From NCBI GenBank assembly GCA_036936605.1, contig JAUPFV010000002.1, positions 200,407,273 through 200,471,272 on the forward strand: DNA of 64,000 nt, written 5' to 3'. Position 1 is the first letter of the stretch. The number at the start of each line of letters is the position of its first letter. Position numbers and translations under genes: made by a program. Below the pieces are notes generated by a model, which was given only the letters and a program-made list of their open reading frames with translations, was not told where the DNA came from and made no database searches. The DNA comes from Limnanthes douglasii subsp. nivea (lineage: Eukaryota > Streptophyta > Magnoliopsida > Brassicales > Limnanthaceae). This document shows positions 21,458 to 32,259 of this stretch, in pieces.

Positions 21458-23436
21458 TAAACTCCGACCCACAACTCGTCACCCCCTAGGATTCTAGCAA
21501 CAGCGATTCTGCCCCCCCCCCTACCAAACTAAGACTTTCTCTATACAATAACTAACATGACCAGCTGGACTAAGAGTGTCATTATTGCTAGTAACAGCTT
21601 CGTAGTTGGACAAATAGGCCATACCGACCATGAACTCTCGCCAGTAGAAATACATCGCCTCCAATTCAAATTAGATTTACTTCGGCTTATGCAAGTATTT
21701 ATGGGAAATCCCTAAAGTTAAACTAATCCTCTTTGAACTTTAATCAATATTTATTAATGTGATTATCTAGTTGGAATGTTAGAGGACTAAATGACCTGGT
21801 ACGTCAAAATGACGTTAGAGATTTTAGTTTTTCTAGTAGCATTAACGCTATTTTCTTGCTATAAACTAAAGTCAACACTGAGAATGTTAATTTGATTATG
21901 AAAACCATGCTTCCTTGGTGGTCATGCCACAAAAACCACGCCAACCATCACTACAAGTGAATTTGGATTTCCTGGAACCCTAGCTTTTTCGACATCGCCA
22001 TTGAAGTCTTCACTGCCCAATCCATCCACTATAATATCAAATGGACTAGTAAAACATTAGCTTAAACCTTGCCGCCGTCTACGGTTATAATGAACCAAAC
22101 GGCTGTCTCCCCCTCTGAGTGACTTACACTTCATGGCATGGGATTTCTCCCTTCTCCCCTGATAGTCATGGGGGATTTTGAATCCATCCGAAATCCCCAT
22201 GAAAAGTCTAACCCTGATTTCTGGTGGAACAACTCTATGTCAAATTTCAATGACTGTTGTCGTACTTGTGACATTGACAACATTTGACCCACCAGATACC
22301 AATTCTCGTGGTTCAACGGCCGCAACGAAAACCCTATCTCTTCCAAAATTGGCAGAGTCCTCGTCAATAATCTCTAGGATGACTATTTTCCTAACTCATT
22401 CGCCCACTAAGACCCTCCTCGTACTTATAACCACACCCATATTATCCTTTACCTAGAAACCCCTTATGAGAACCGCCCAAAACCCTTCAAATACTTCAGA
22501 ATGTGGGAACACCTACCGGATTTCCAAGAGCTGGTCTCCAAGAACTGGAGCCTCCCTTGCAATAAGAACCTTATGAAAGCTATCGTCACTAAACTCTCCA
22601 GACTCTGCCCATCTCTTACTTCCCTTAATAGGCGTGAATTTAGCAATATCAGTCTTAGGGTAGAGGACGCTCAATCCGCTTTGGAAATAGCGTAGCATGC
22701 GCTGGCTATTTTTTTATTTAATAGCACCCTTGTTACTTCTGAAAGGGCTGCGACCAAAAATTATATTTTTTACAGTCGCACTGAAGAATCGTTTCTCAAA
22801 CAAAAATCTAAAAAATCATGGATAAAGATGGGAGATAAAAACTCAAAGTTTTTTCACAACAGCATAAGAGCCCGCAGAGCCAGAAACAAAATCCTCTCCA
22901 TCATTGCCACTGATGGCATCACCCACATTGCCCCCAAGCTCATCTTTAACACCTTCCTTAATCACTTGCGTAATCTCATGGGCTCCCCGAGCCCCGACAC
23001 CTATTCATGCCCCCAAAGAATTAAAATCCTTATTAAAACCACTATATCTTACTTCGAAAAAACTAAGATGACTAAACGTATCCTTGATGATGAGATTCAG
23101 ACGGTCCTTTGTTATATTGATAGCGACAAAGCCCCCGGACCCGATGGATACAACACTAGTTTCTTCAAATCCTCATGGCCCATTGTGGGCCCTGACATTT
23201 GTGCTAGTATCAAGCACTTCTTCCTCAAAGGGAGAATGAATAAGGACTGGAATAAAACCATTATTGCCCTCATCCCAAAAAATGACTCTCCATCCACTCC
23301 CTCTGATTTCCGCCGCATCTCCTGCTGTAGTGTCACTTATAAAATTATCTCTAAAATCATTGTAAATAGGATTAAACCTTATTTGCCTACCCTAATCGAC
23401 CCCTCCTAGTCGGCTTTTATCCCTGGATGTAGTATT

Positions 23437-23441
23437 ACTGA
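23437..23441. repeat. Left target-site duplication (ACTGA) of the solo LTR
   Basis: ACTGA directly before the LTR and again directly after it (23817-23821). Without one copy and the LTR, the LINE RT motif reads through. Confidence 0.9.
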
Positions 23442-23816
23442 TGGTGAGGTTTATTTTTGGTTGAGGGTAATTTTGTCTAGAGTTTTGTGGTGTTTTAAAG
23501 GTATTTAATGTTTGGATAGATTGTAGTGAGAGATTTGAGCTGCCTGGTTGTATTTAATTTTCATTACCCTCATTAAATGAAAGTGGTTGGGTATTTATAC
23601 CCTTAATTGTGGGCCACACGGGATTTTGGGTTGACTTATGGATTCGGGTTGAGTTCAAAGACCCATTAGTTTTAAGCATGTAGGTAATTAGCTCAGTCAT
23701 GAAGTGATTAAGTTTTTAGTACATTAGTTCAGTTCGGATGGTTCAGTGGGTGGATGTTATCTAAATTTCCCCTGTCCGGTTCCCATAAAGAGTGGCAATA
23801 AATTCCGGACTCATCA
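23442..23816 (-). repeat. Solo LTR of an element A relative
   Basis: 375 bp on the - strand, starting TGATGAGTCCGG at 23816 and ending CCTCACCA at 23442. It shares with the element A LTR the start and end, the TATAAATACCCAACCAC promoter block (near 23600) and the AATGAAAATTAA block. The rest is divergent, so it comes from a related but different subfamily. A perfect 5-bp target duplication flanks it. It lies in the RT coding region of LINE 1, between codons for SITD and NILLTQ. A solo LTR is what remains after recombination between the two LTRs of a full element. Confidence 0.9.
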
Positions 23817-25989
23817 ACTGATAATATTCTTCTCACCCAAGAAATCATGTATGTCTACCAAACCAACCAAAAGGGCCCCTAATGCGCCCTTAAAATTGAC
23901 CTCATGAAAGCTTTTGATAACATTATATGGGAGCTTATCCTGGAAATTTTACTTGCCATAGACTTCCCTATGCAAATTATCAACTTGATCATTCAATGTA
24001 TAGCCACTCTTTCATTCGCTGTCAACATCAATGGAAATTCCACTAGCTACTTTCACGACGCTAAGGGTCTCCGTCAAGGAGATGCTCGATCTCCCTGTAT
24101 TTTTTTCCTCGTCATGCAGGTCCTCTCTAGTATTCTCTAAGAGAAGAGCCTCGACTCCGCTTTCGGCTTCCACTGGAAATGTCACCAACTCAAGATCATA
24201 AACCTTTGTTTTACGGATGATCTTATGATTTTTTGCAGGTCTAATTCACGTTCGATAAGTCTGGATCATAATGGCTTATCTAAATTTGCTGAGCTCTCGA
24301 GACTCCATCTTAACCCAAACAAAAGTCAAGTCTAGTTCTTTGGATTTCTCATAGCACAAAAAATACAATCTTACAAATCCTCGGGTTCTCGGTGGGTTCC
24401 TTCCCGGTTAGATATCTTGGGGTCCCCTTAATCACTTCCAGACTCACCTAAAACGACTCCCGACCTCTCTTTCACAAGATTAATAATCTCATCAAATCTG
24501 TCTTTTTTGCTAGCCAAGTCTATTGGGCCTTGATGTTCATCCTGCCTGCCAGAATCCTAAATGAGCTTACTCAACTCCTTCGTCGTTTCCTTTGGTCCGG
24601 ATCCGAGATGAAAATCACAGGCTCTAAGATCACTTGGGACAAGCTCAAAGTGCCAACCGAAGAGTGCGGTTTTGGGATCCCAAACTTATAAGTTTGGAAT
24701 CAGGCAGCTGCCCTAAAACTCTTCTGGTCTATTCTTATCAAGAACAAAAACTCTATTTGGACTCAATGGATCCCAACGGAGCGTATAAAGAAAAAAACCT
24801 CTTGCTTATCCCCAACTCTAGCAATGCAAGCTGGTGTTGGAGGAAAATCCTCAAACTCCGCAATCAAGTTTCCCACCTCTAAAAAGTCCAAATTGGTAAC
24901 GGAGCAGAAACAACAATCTGGTTTGACCGTTGGCTCTACCCGACATCCTTAGTCAACTACTTTGGACACAACATTACCAATCTCACCATGCTAAGGAATA
25001 TTTCCAGAGTCGCGGAACTAAACAACAATGGTAGGTGGGTCTGGCCCGCAAATACCAGAGCGGCTAGCCGGCAATCTCAGCGGCACCTTATCGAGATTAT
25101 AAATGCGCTGGCTAACCTCCCACCTGTTACTAATACAAATGATACCTTCTTATGAATTCCAAACAACTCGAAACCTCATTTCACGATTAGCCGTACTTAC
25201 AATGTAATCAGACCGTCAAGACCTAAAGTCCGCTAGAGCTCTCTTATCTAGAACAAATACTTCATCCCAAGACAGTCATTTATCACTTGGTTGGCTATCC
25301 ATAAAAATCTTACCACTCACGAAAAACTAATCGGTTGGGGCATCGACACGCCTCCGGACTGCATCCTCTGCTCCTCCACAAATGATATACTCGAACACAT
25401 TTTGATAATTCTCCCCTACACCGCTTCTATTTGGTAGACCATGTCTCGAAAGCTTAAATTTAACTCTGCCCCCACAAACTGGTACGCCTAGATTGCGGAA
25501 ACTTACACATAGATACCCTCGGGCAATGGCGTGGACCATACCTGGAGAATAGCTTTCTACGGCGTAGTCTACTACATTTGGCATGAAAGGAACTCTAGAA
25601 TTTTCAATAGCAAAAACTCCCTTGGCTCAAGCATCGCTCATCATGTTTTCTCAGACCTTCGGTACCGCTACCGTGGTGCGAAGGCCAATTTCCCATTGTA
25701 ATAGGCAGTTCTTTAAGATTGGATCTTAATTGTTCATGGTATTTCCTGTACTTGTAATTGGGCTAAACAGAACCACGTCCTATTGTAAAACATTTTATAT
25801 ATAAATATCATGACCAACTAGTGTTGAAGGGTCAGATGTCCGGACCTATAAAGATAAAACTATGGAATATAAGAGGTAAATGCACCACATTAAAACCTCT
25901 ATGCACCACAAGGGTAGGAAATAGCATGCCACCGGTCATTGCAAAATTTATTAAGACAATAATGGTTTTACACTTTTTACATAGTCATT

Positions 25990-26850
25990 CCAAATCTAAA
26001 CCCAAATTTTTGATGTTCCAAGGGTTTCGAAGTGGTTTTTATTCTTGATGTTCCAACCGATAAGTTCTGAGCTTTACCCTTTCAGTTCCAGAATAAGGTC
26101 CTTCCTAATTTTCTCCCAACTTTCCAAGTCGTTTATCTTTATGTGCAAGAAAACCTTCTTTAGAACCTTATCCCTTATTAGAAATTCTCTCTGGCGCACT
26201 CGATATGCATATCTACTTCTCATTAAAGTTTGATAATGCTGGAAGCTTAGATGTGATTTTGTTCTCTTTTCTTCAACAAAGTCAAGTTCGACTCTTTGAC
26301 CCTCATTATTACCAGCCTCAGAGTAATTTGTTACTCTGAAGTATGAGAAATTTGGTTCGGCAGGGGGTTACTGCGTCCATCCCATAAACCAATGCAAATG
26401 GTGATTCTTGGTTCGTTGCCATATGAGGTCATCAGTAATCCTACAATGCTTATTGTATATAATTTGGCCATTTTTCGTTGCTCCCTTGTAAATTCTTTAT
26501 TAAGACATTAAAGATTGTTCTATTCGTAACCTCCACTTGCACATTGGTCTGCTAGTGGAAAAATGTTGATAAGAAATATTAGATGCCTTTGGAAGAAGAC
26601 AAGCCTTATATGTCAATGTTATCAAACAAAGGGGCGTTAAATGTAGTGATTGTTATCGGGACCCCAAATCTACAACATATGTTAGATAAAACAAATTTGA
26701 TAACATTCTTTACTTTAGTCTCAGACAAAGACTCGGCTTCCACCCACTTAGAGAAATAATCAATAACTATTATGATGGTTTGCGTTTCCTGGAAGCTATA
26801 GGTAACGATTCGACTAAGTCCAAACCCTACTTATAAAAATGTAGCGCTTC
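25990..26850 (-). pseudogene. Integrase remnant of element C
   Basis: The - strand reading near 26.8 kb gives IVIDYFSKWVEAESLSETK, matching the integrase core of element A. ICRFGVP-like sequence follows near 26.66 kb. A C-terminal remnant with DKVLKKVFLHIK lies near 26.15 kb. Stops and frame changes separate the pieces, so no active enzyme is possible. Confidence 0.7.
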
Positions 26851-27316
26851 AGATATTGATTCAAACGATACTGTTGGCACATGCATTACATTTGCAAATC
26901 GATGGCAAGTATCTCACCTTCTAACCAATTCTTTAGCATCAACCATGATAGAAGGCCAATAATATACAGCCAATAAAACCTTTCGTGTCAACATTCAAAC
27001 CCATAATGAGTTGACCCTTCTTTATTATGTAATTTGGATAGTACCATTTGCGATTCATTATCTTTGAGGTATCACAGTAGTGGTCAGCTGAAAGATTTTT
27101 TGTAAAGAATATCTCGAAAGACCGCAAAACCATGTTGTTTAAATCTCAGTTTTTTAGCCAATGCTTTATCAACAACTAAATTCTTTCTGACCATGAATTC
27201 TTTAAGCTTATGCCTCCAATATTTTTCCAGAGTTGTTTAAATTTTGTAAAATTTCTTCTATGACTAAATTCAGTTTCAGAGGCTTGTGTTAGCGAATGAT
27301 GTTTTTATTCAGGTAT

Positions 27317-27556
27317 CTACGTGTACCCTTCAGAGTATGATATAGCTACTAGGGAATCAAAAACAGAACTTTCAACACCGTGAACATGTTCATACTGAAC
27401 ACACTCAAAGAAGGTTGTCAGCTCCCTCAACGCCTTTAGGTACTTAACCGGATGATCTTTCCTTGCTTCGACATGGCCGGATGCATAGTTGATTAGAAGT
27501 CGTGAAGCATTTATCAAACGAACTCCCTTGGCACCACAGATTTGTGCAAGTCGCAA
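27317..27556 (-). pseudogene. Second RNase H remnant of element C
   Basis: A 79-codon open piece containing LAQICGAKGVRLINASRLL, YLKALRELTTFFE and YEHVHGVESSVFDSLVAISY. It aligns with the extra RNase H domain of element A (YICGAKRVRLLSDSQLL and after). The catalytic Asp of the SDSQ motif is Asn-Ala here and the last Asp of the LADSLA motif is preserved as FDSLVA. Confidence 0.8.
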
Positions 27557-27690
27557 TCCTTTCGGTGCTGCTTTATATTCAACATTATTGTTACATGCTC
27601 GGAAGCCAAAGTATATCGCTTGATATATTATTTTTTTGGTTGAAGCTACAAGTATATGTCATCAATATAGACTTCAATATTCCTTCCAAT

Positions 27691-28235
27691 TTAGCTGGCA
27701 AAATTTTTGTTCACTAGTCGATGATAAGTAGCCGTAACAATCTTCAACCTAAATGATATTACCTTGTCGTAAAGTAGATCCCTACCAATTATGAACGTAG
27801 TGTGGTCTTGGTCGTTCGAATCCATATGTATCTTATTATACCTGGTAAATACATCGATAATTATTAAAAAATTGTTACCCGAAGTTGAGTCTACCAGTTG
27901 ATCAATTTTAAGAATGAGAATTGGGTCCTTCAGACAAGCTCTATTCAAATCGGTAAAATCAACACACATTCTCTATTTCTCATTCTTATTTTTCTCAAGC
28001 AATCAGTTCACCATCCACAATGGGTATTGAGGTTCTATGATGTATCTACTTTTGATAATCGATCTACCTCCGCCACAATCACTTCATATTTTTCAACAGA
28101 GAACGCTCTTTGTTTTTTAATTATAGGGTGTACATTAGGCTGTATAGTAAGTTTATGAAAAATAACACCCGCCAGTACTCTCGTTATGTCCTCCATATAC
28201 CAAGAAAACATATGCAAATTTCTTGACAAAAACAT
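27691..28235 (-). pseudogene. Reverse transcriptase remnant of element C
   Basis: Two - strand pieces. The one at 28035-28235 carries the linker before RT (MFSWYMEDITRVLAGVIFHK, QRAFSVEKYEVIVAEVDRL). The one at 27691-27969 carries MCVDFTDLNRACLKD, QLVDSTSGNNFLIIIDVF and DHTTFI. Both align with element A RT at about 11.45-11.95 kb. A short gap and frame change separate them. Confidence 0.85.
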
Positions 28236-28309
28236 ATCGATTGTTCTTTTGCAACAGGTGATAGTTAGCTACCGATCTTCAAAAAAATTATGTTGGGGAA
28301 GGTACAAAT

Positions 28310-28760
28310 TTTAACATCCTCATCGGGAATTATCAAACTGGGATTCTCTTTCAGATCATCTACAACATATGACCCCGAAGTAGACCCATGTAACTGCTAT
28401 AGTGGCCATTTTTTAACATCCTCATCGGGAATTATCGAACTGTGATAGTAGCACTCTCTTTCCACTTTTTGGCTACTCCGTTAAACTCCCACTTGCCTTC
28501 CAGCAATATATTTCAAACATTGATGAACAGTAGATGCAATAGCGTGCATTCTTGACAATGAAGACCTTCCAAAAATTACATTACTTGATTTTAGGCCACC
28601 CACCACTATTAAAAGAATTTTTACTATCTTTTTTGAGGGCCCTAGACCTAACACTACCTCATTTTCGAACTCTCTAATGGCATCGGCACTAACCCTGGTG
28701 AATCCTATAATTGTTCTATCGGATCAGAGAATAACATGAGGGTCTTCCATTCGTTTGTAA
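28310..28760 (-). pseudogene. Protease and linker remnant of element C with a small duplication
   Basis: The - strand reads IIGFTRVSADAIREFENEV and SSLSRMHAIASTVHQCLKY, close to the protease of element A (28.55-28.75 kb). In the linker towards RT, a block containing TTTAACATCCTCATCGGGAA occurs twice about 100 bp apart (28.31 and 28.41 kb), a local tandem duplication. No long frame remains. Confidence 0.72.
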
Positions 28761-30119
28761 GTGGACATAAATAGGATGTTTTCCAAACTTTCCATATCGA
28801 TTAAGATCCTTCAGATTTCGTTTCCTTCAATGGTTGTTTCGATCACCATAACATCCTCGTGAGGTCAGATGACCTCCCTTAAGTTATTATCGTAAAAAAG
28901 AACAAACATGATATTATCCCTTGTAACCGTGTTGCTAAACTCACAATATGCTTTTTTCGAGATTAACTAGTGGTTACCGACAAGGTATCCTCACTACAGA
29001 TAGTCAATAACTAGAAAAAAACTGCACAAACTTTTTACTTTCCCCTCACTTTGGGCATAACACTTATTCGATTTGGGTCGGGGTATAAATACTCTATGTT
29101 CAAATCAAAATAATTAAACATTTTTCTATATCCATCACATTTTACTGCTTTCGTACAACCTCAACTACTTCCTTTCAAACTGTTGTTTGATTAACCACCG
29201 GATCACGATGTTGATTCTTTGACTATCTTTAAACATATATTTTCAACTTTCCATTATCAATCAAATTTTAAATTTTTTGCTTTAAATTTATATAGTCTCT
29301 TTTATCATGAATGATATAATTGTGATATTTGTCAAATCGGTTGTTCATTTATTTTCTCGGTCTTTGAATCAGAAGGGGTTTTTTAATTTAATAAACTTCA
29401 ACGTTTTATCCAAAAAAGCAGTAGCACTCTCTGTTAAATCTGCATAGTTATCATGTCGGACTTATTGATTTTCTATGGGCCTTTATATTTAAGCATAAGG
29501 TTGTTTGTTTACCTTTGGTCGAGGTGAAATTTGACTCGGGCCTCTCGGATGAACAACGGTCACAGCTTGTGGCTAGAAGTTTTGGACCTGTTGTTGTTGA
29601 TAAACTAGAGCATGTGATTGTTGAATATGTATTTATAATCGAATTAGCCTTAACCCCTTATATTCTTCCAGTTTGATATGTTTTATTACCTGAGCTACCA
29701 AAGCACCAAAAGTAAAAGGTTTCTTTCTAGTAATTTCATCAGTTAATTCTAAAGGGGAAGTTCTTATCTAAATAAGCAATAATTTCCTGATCAGATATGT
29801 ATTGGTTGAGCTACCATTGTTTCTTTCGGTATATTTAACGTATCGATTTCACTCCATAATCGATCTCAATTATCTTCTGGGGTTAATCGATCTTGTTGTT
29901 CTTCGTACTGGTGTTGAGTTTGAGTGTTCAATGCCAACTACTCGGAACCCTCTTTAATCGTTATTCTTTTTGTAACCATTGCAGAATCCACCTGCATCTC
30001 AGTTTTCATCTCTCAAAAGAATCTGAAGACTAGTCTAGCACGTTAATGGTTTTGGATGTTTGTATCCAGGTACCTATCTAGACTCCGATTATGGTTGCTA
30101 CTGATGACTACAAAAATAT
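28761..30119 (-). pseudogene. gag remnant of element C
   Basis: Only scattered matches are visible. The clearest, near 29.23-29.35 kb, corresponds to the region just after the zinc-knuckle of element A gag (INLKQKIKNLIDNGKLKIYV). The rest is AT-rich and frame-broken. The extent is inferred from the order of domains. Confidence 0.5.
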
Positions 30120-30490
30120 CTAAGGGAAAAAGCGTCTAACATATTTCGAGGAGAGTCACACAGATGTTAGAGAGATAATCTAAAAAGGGAATTTTAGAGA
30201 AGCTTCCAAAAGTAGTTTAAAAAGTAATAATTGTCCACCATTTCCAAGAAATTATACATTGCCTTATATAGTAATGGTGGTGAACCCTTAGGCTTACATT
30301 GTTAACCCATTTTTAGTTATTTAATTCTATGAATTTACTAATATTTAACATATTTATTATTTATAACACAAAATGCTCTCAATGTTACACATTTGTTAGT
30401 TTATACTAAAAAGTAAATACCGGTCCAATATTTAACCAGTTCGACATAAGGGTCGGATAAATCATGCCATTATCAATGTGGAGTTAAGAT
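30120..30490 (-). repeat. LTR-like segment related to the 628-bp tandem repeats
   Basis: It contains CTATATAAGGC on the - strand near 30270, a promoter-like block where the 5' LTR of element C should lie. It also has GGTCGGATAAATCAT and AAGTAAATACCGGTCCAAT (30.41-30.47 kb), which recur in each unit of the array at 41.85-43.75 kb. The LTR ends could not be defined. Confidence 0.45.
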
Positions 30491-31700
30491 CACTTCCAAT
30501 GTGTGTGCCCTGTGTTACTATATCAACATATCTTCAACAAACAATTTAAGTATTTGCATTCAACCCTGCAATTTAAACAACAATTCAGTTAGTTCATGTA
30601 TTATCTCACTAAAAAAATAGATTCGCCTATCTCTTATCTCTGTGGATACCTACATTAGGTTAGGTAACAACATACAAGAGGATACCTTCGGTCATGCTAT
30701 TTTTTAATAATAAAACATCTCATAAAGTCGAACCTTCATCCTCTCTCAAGTTAATCATCTACTGTTTCGGGCATGGTGGATATTTATTTCTTCATCATTC
30801 AAAAGGACTAGAGGGTTATTTTTCTATACCCAAAAGCAGCTTTAAGTTAATGAAGGTCCTCCCGACTCGGTCCTCCCGACTCGGTCCTATATTCCAACAA
30901 ACCTAGCAGCATGTTATGTGTTAGTTGTACTCTTCTTATCTTTGGAAATATAGAATATTTTTTCTAAAATGAGATTTTGACCGACAAAGAGTTTGCGATG
31001 AAGCATGAACATGATCAATACAAAACAATTTGAAAACGCTTTCAAAATTTTGTTCAACTAAACTAAGTTGAGTATTGTAAAATAAAAAAACAACTTCTAC
31101 ATATTTTATAAATATGATATTCTAAAAATAACAATATATCCGTCTCCTGTTTTGAATTAAACATAATATTTTAAATTCTCAAATTTATATAACCGGACTT
31201 AATAAATAAACATCAAAAAACTTTCAAAATTTTAATAAAACTAATAACTAAACCATTCAAATTTAAACAATATTATAATTTCCGCACGTTATAAATAACA
31301 AGAGTATTGTAAGAAATGTTCAGATTTTGTATCTGAAAAGCATTTCATTGTTTATTTGGGAAATGACAATCGTATTTTTATCTGTATAAAATAATTAAAT
31401 TTTTATGGTAAAAATATAATTTTTTTATTTTTTTTAAAGTTATTTGTCAAAAAATAACCAATTTATCTTTTATAAAAAATGAATATAATTTTCGCTAATT
31501 AAAACATAGTCTATTTCTAATTTGTAAAAATAGTGCAATTTTTAACAATATTTGATATCACGTCCATATTTTCAAACTTACTTTTTTCAGTTGTTACGTA
31601 ATTTTACAATTGCATTAAAAGAAATTTTTTTTAATCAAATATTTTAACTCGCGTTTTTCTTTTTCGTGCAAACGAAGAATACTTTAAAGAAAACGAAATA
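30491..31700. other. AT-rich intergenic DNA
   Basis: No gene is supported. A short tandem repeat of TCGGTCCTCCCGAC lies near 30855-30890. From about 31.0 kb the sequence is very AT-rich. Confidence 0.4.
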
Positions 31701-32259
31701 TATATATTTTTTTGGAAAAAAGTGATTTCATTACTCAATTGAAAAGATACAAAATGAAAGGGAGTGAATAATATTAAGGGCTAAAGACTTTAGCCAATAA
31801 ACTAATTAAACAACGTTTTCGCTCACGAGAAAGCTTTCTTTCAACCTTCGTCTCAAATCAAACTAGGAATTGAGTCCTAACCAGCAGAGATCAATTGAGA
31901 TTTTAGACTTCAATAAACCTTTTCATTCGAAAAAACTCACCTTCTTCTTCTCCTTCAAAACAGAAAGCTTTGCCAAAGATAGAAACCCTAACAGCTTCCC
32001 AATTGATTTTCAGTCGTCCTCCATTAAAGTAGCTTACTTCAAAAACCGAACCTTATTGCCATCCTCCATGTCCATAGCTAGCTCCAAATAATTGAAGCAA
32101 TTGAGGAATCCAGAAAGCTATTTATGCTCGAGCTTCTCGGGTAGAATCAGAGAAAAGCCGAAAACCTTATTCTTCAAATCGTCATTGTTTTCCTCAATCA
32201 AAGCCCTAACCTGAAACATTAAAAACACAAAGAAAACTATCGAAAGAAACAAATTCCTG

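Larger units (their letters stand above)
21760..25700 (+). pseudogene. LINE 1 ORF2 (endonuclease-reverse transcriptase), multiply broken
   Basis: The enzyme that nicks the target and primes reverse transcription. The APE-type endonuclease starts with SWNVRGLNDLVRQ (near 21765) and has IVMGDFESIRNPHEKSN (near 22165). The RT has SWIKMGDKNSKFFHNSIRAR (22816), DKAPGPDGYNTSFFKSSW (23126) and IALIPKNDSPSTPSDFRRI (23262). After the solo LTR come LKIDLMKAFDN (23891), GLRQGDARSP, and FTDDLMIF (24210) in place of the usual FADD. The C-terminal zf-RVT region lies at about 25270-25430 (WLAIHKNLTTHEKLIGWGI, CILCSS). There are many stops and frameshifts. The TAG before SAFIPG (23407-23409) replaces the Gln seen in LINE 2. 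Confidence 0.85.
20762..25815 (+). mobile_element. 5'-truncated plant L1 LINE (LINE 1), split by a solo LTR
   Basis: A non-LTR retrotransposon of the L1 clade, same family as LINE 2 at 53.8-61 kb. It begins inside ORF1, lacking the ORF1 N-terminal half and the 5' UTR, as is common for LINEs. It contains ORF1 (to about 21455) and an ORF2 with endonuclease, reverse transcriptase and a C-terminal zinc-binding zf-RVT region. A Tat solo LTR interrupts ORF2 at 23442-23816. The ends are estimated: the first homology to ORF1 is near 20.77 kb, and the 3' UTR fades near 25.8 kb without a clear poly(A). No convincing target duplication was found. Confidence 0.8.
25980..30000 (-). mobile_element. Degenerate Tat-lineage retrotransposon (element C)
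   Basis: On the - strand, fragments of the same polyprotein as element A occur in order, from high to low coordinates. They are a gag C-terminal region (YHNYIIHDKRDYINLKQKI near 29.3 kb), protease (about 28.55-28.75 kb), RT (27.69-28.24 kb), RNase H (27.3-27.56 kb) and integrase (about 26.0-26.85 kb). Frameshifts and stops are frequent and no long frame survives. The sequence is closest to element A among the three Tat copies in the window. Boundaries are approximate; an LTR-like segment lies at 30.2-30.5 kb, but the far LTR was not found. Confidence 0.8.

Noticed and set aside
24812..24822. A TCTAGCAATG match in LINE 1
   Set aside because: A single copy in coding DNA without neighbours; treated as chance and not as part of the MULE motif array.
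20762..25830. Target-site duplication for LINE 1
   Set aside because: TTATATA-type matches at both ends are too short and AT-rich to be trusted.
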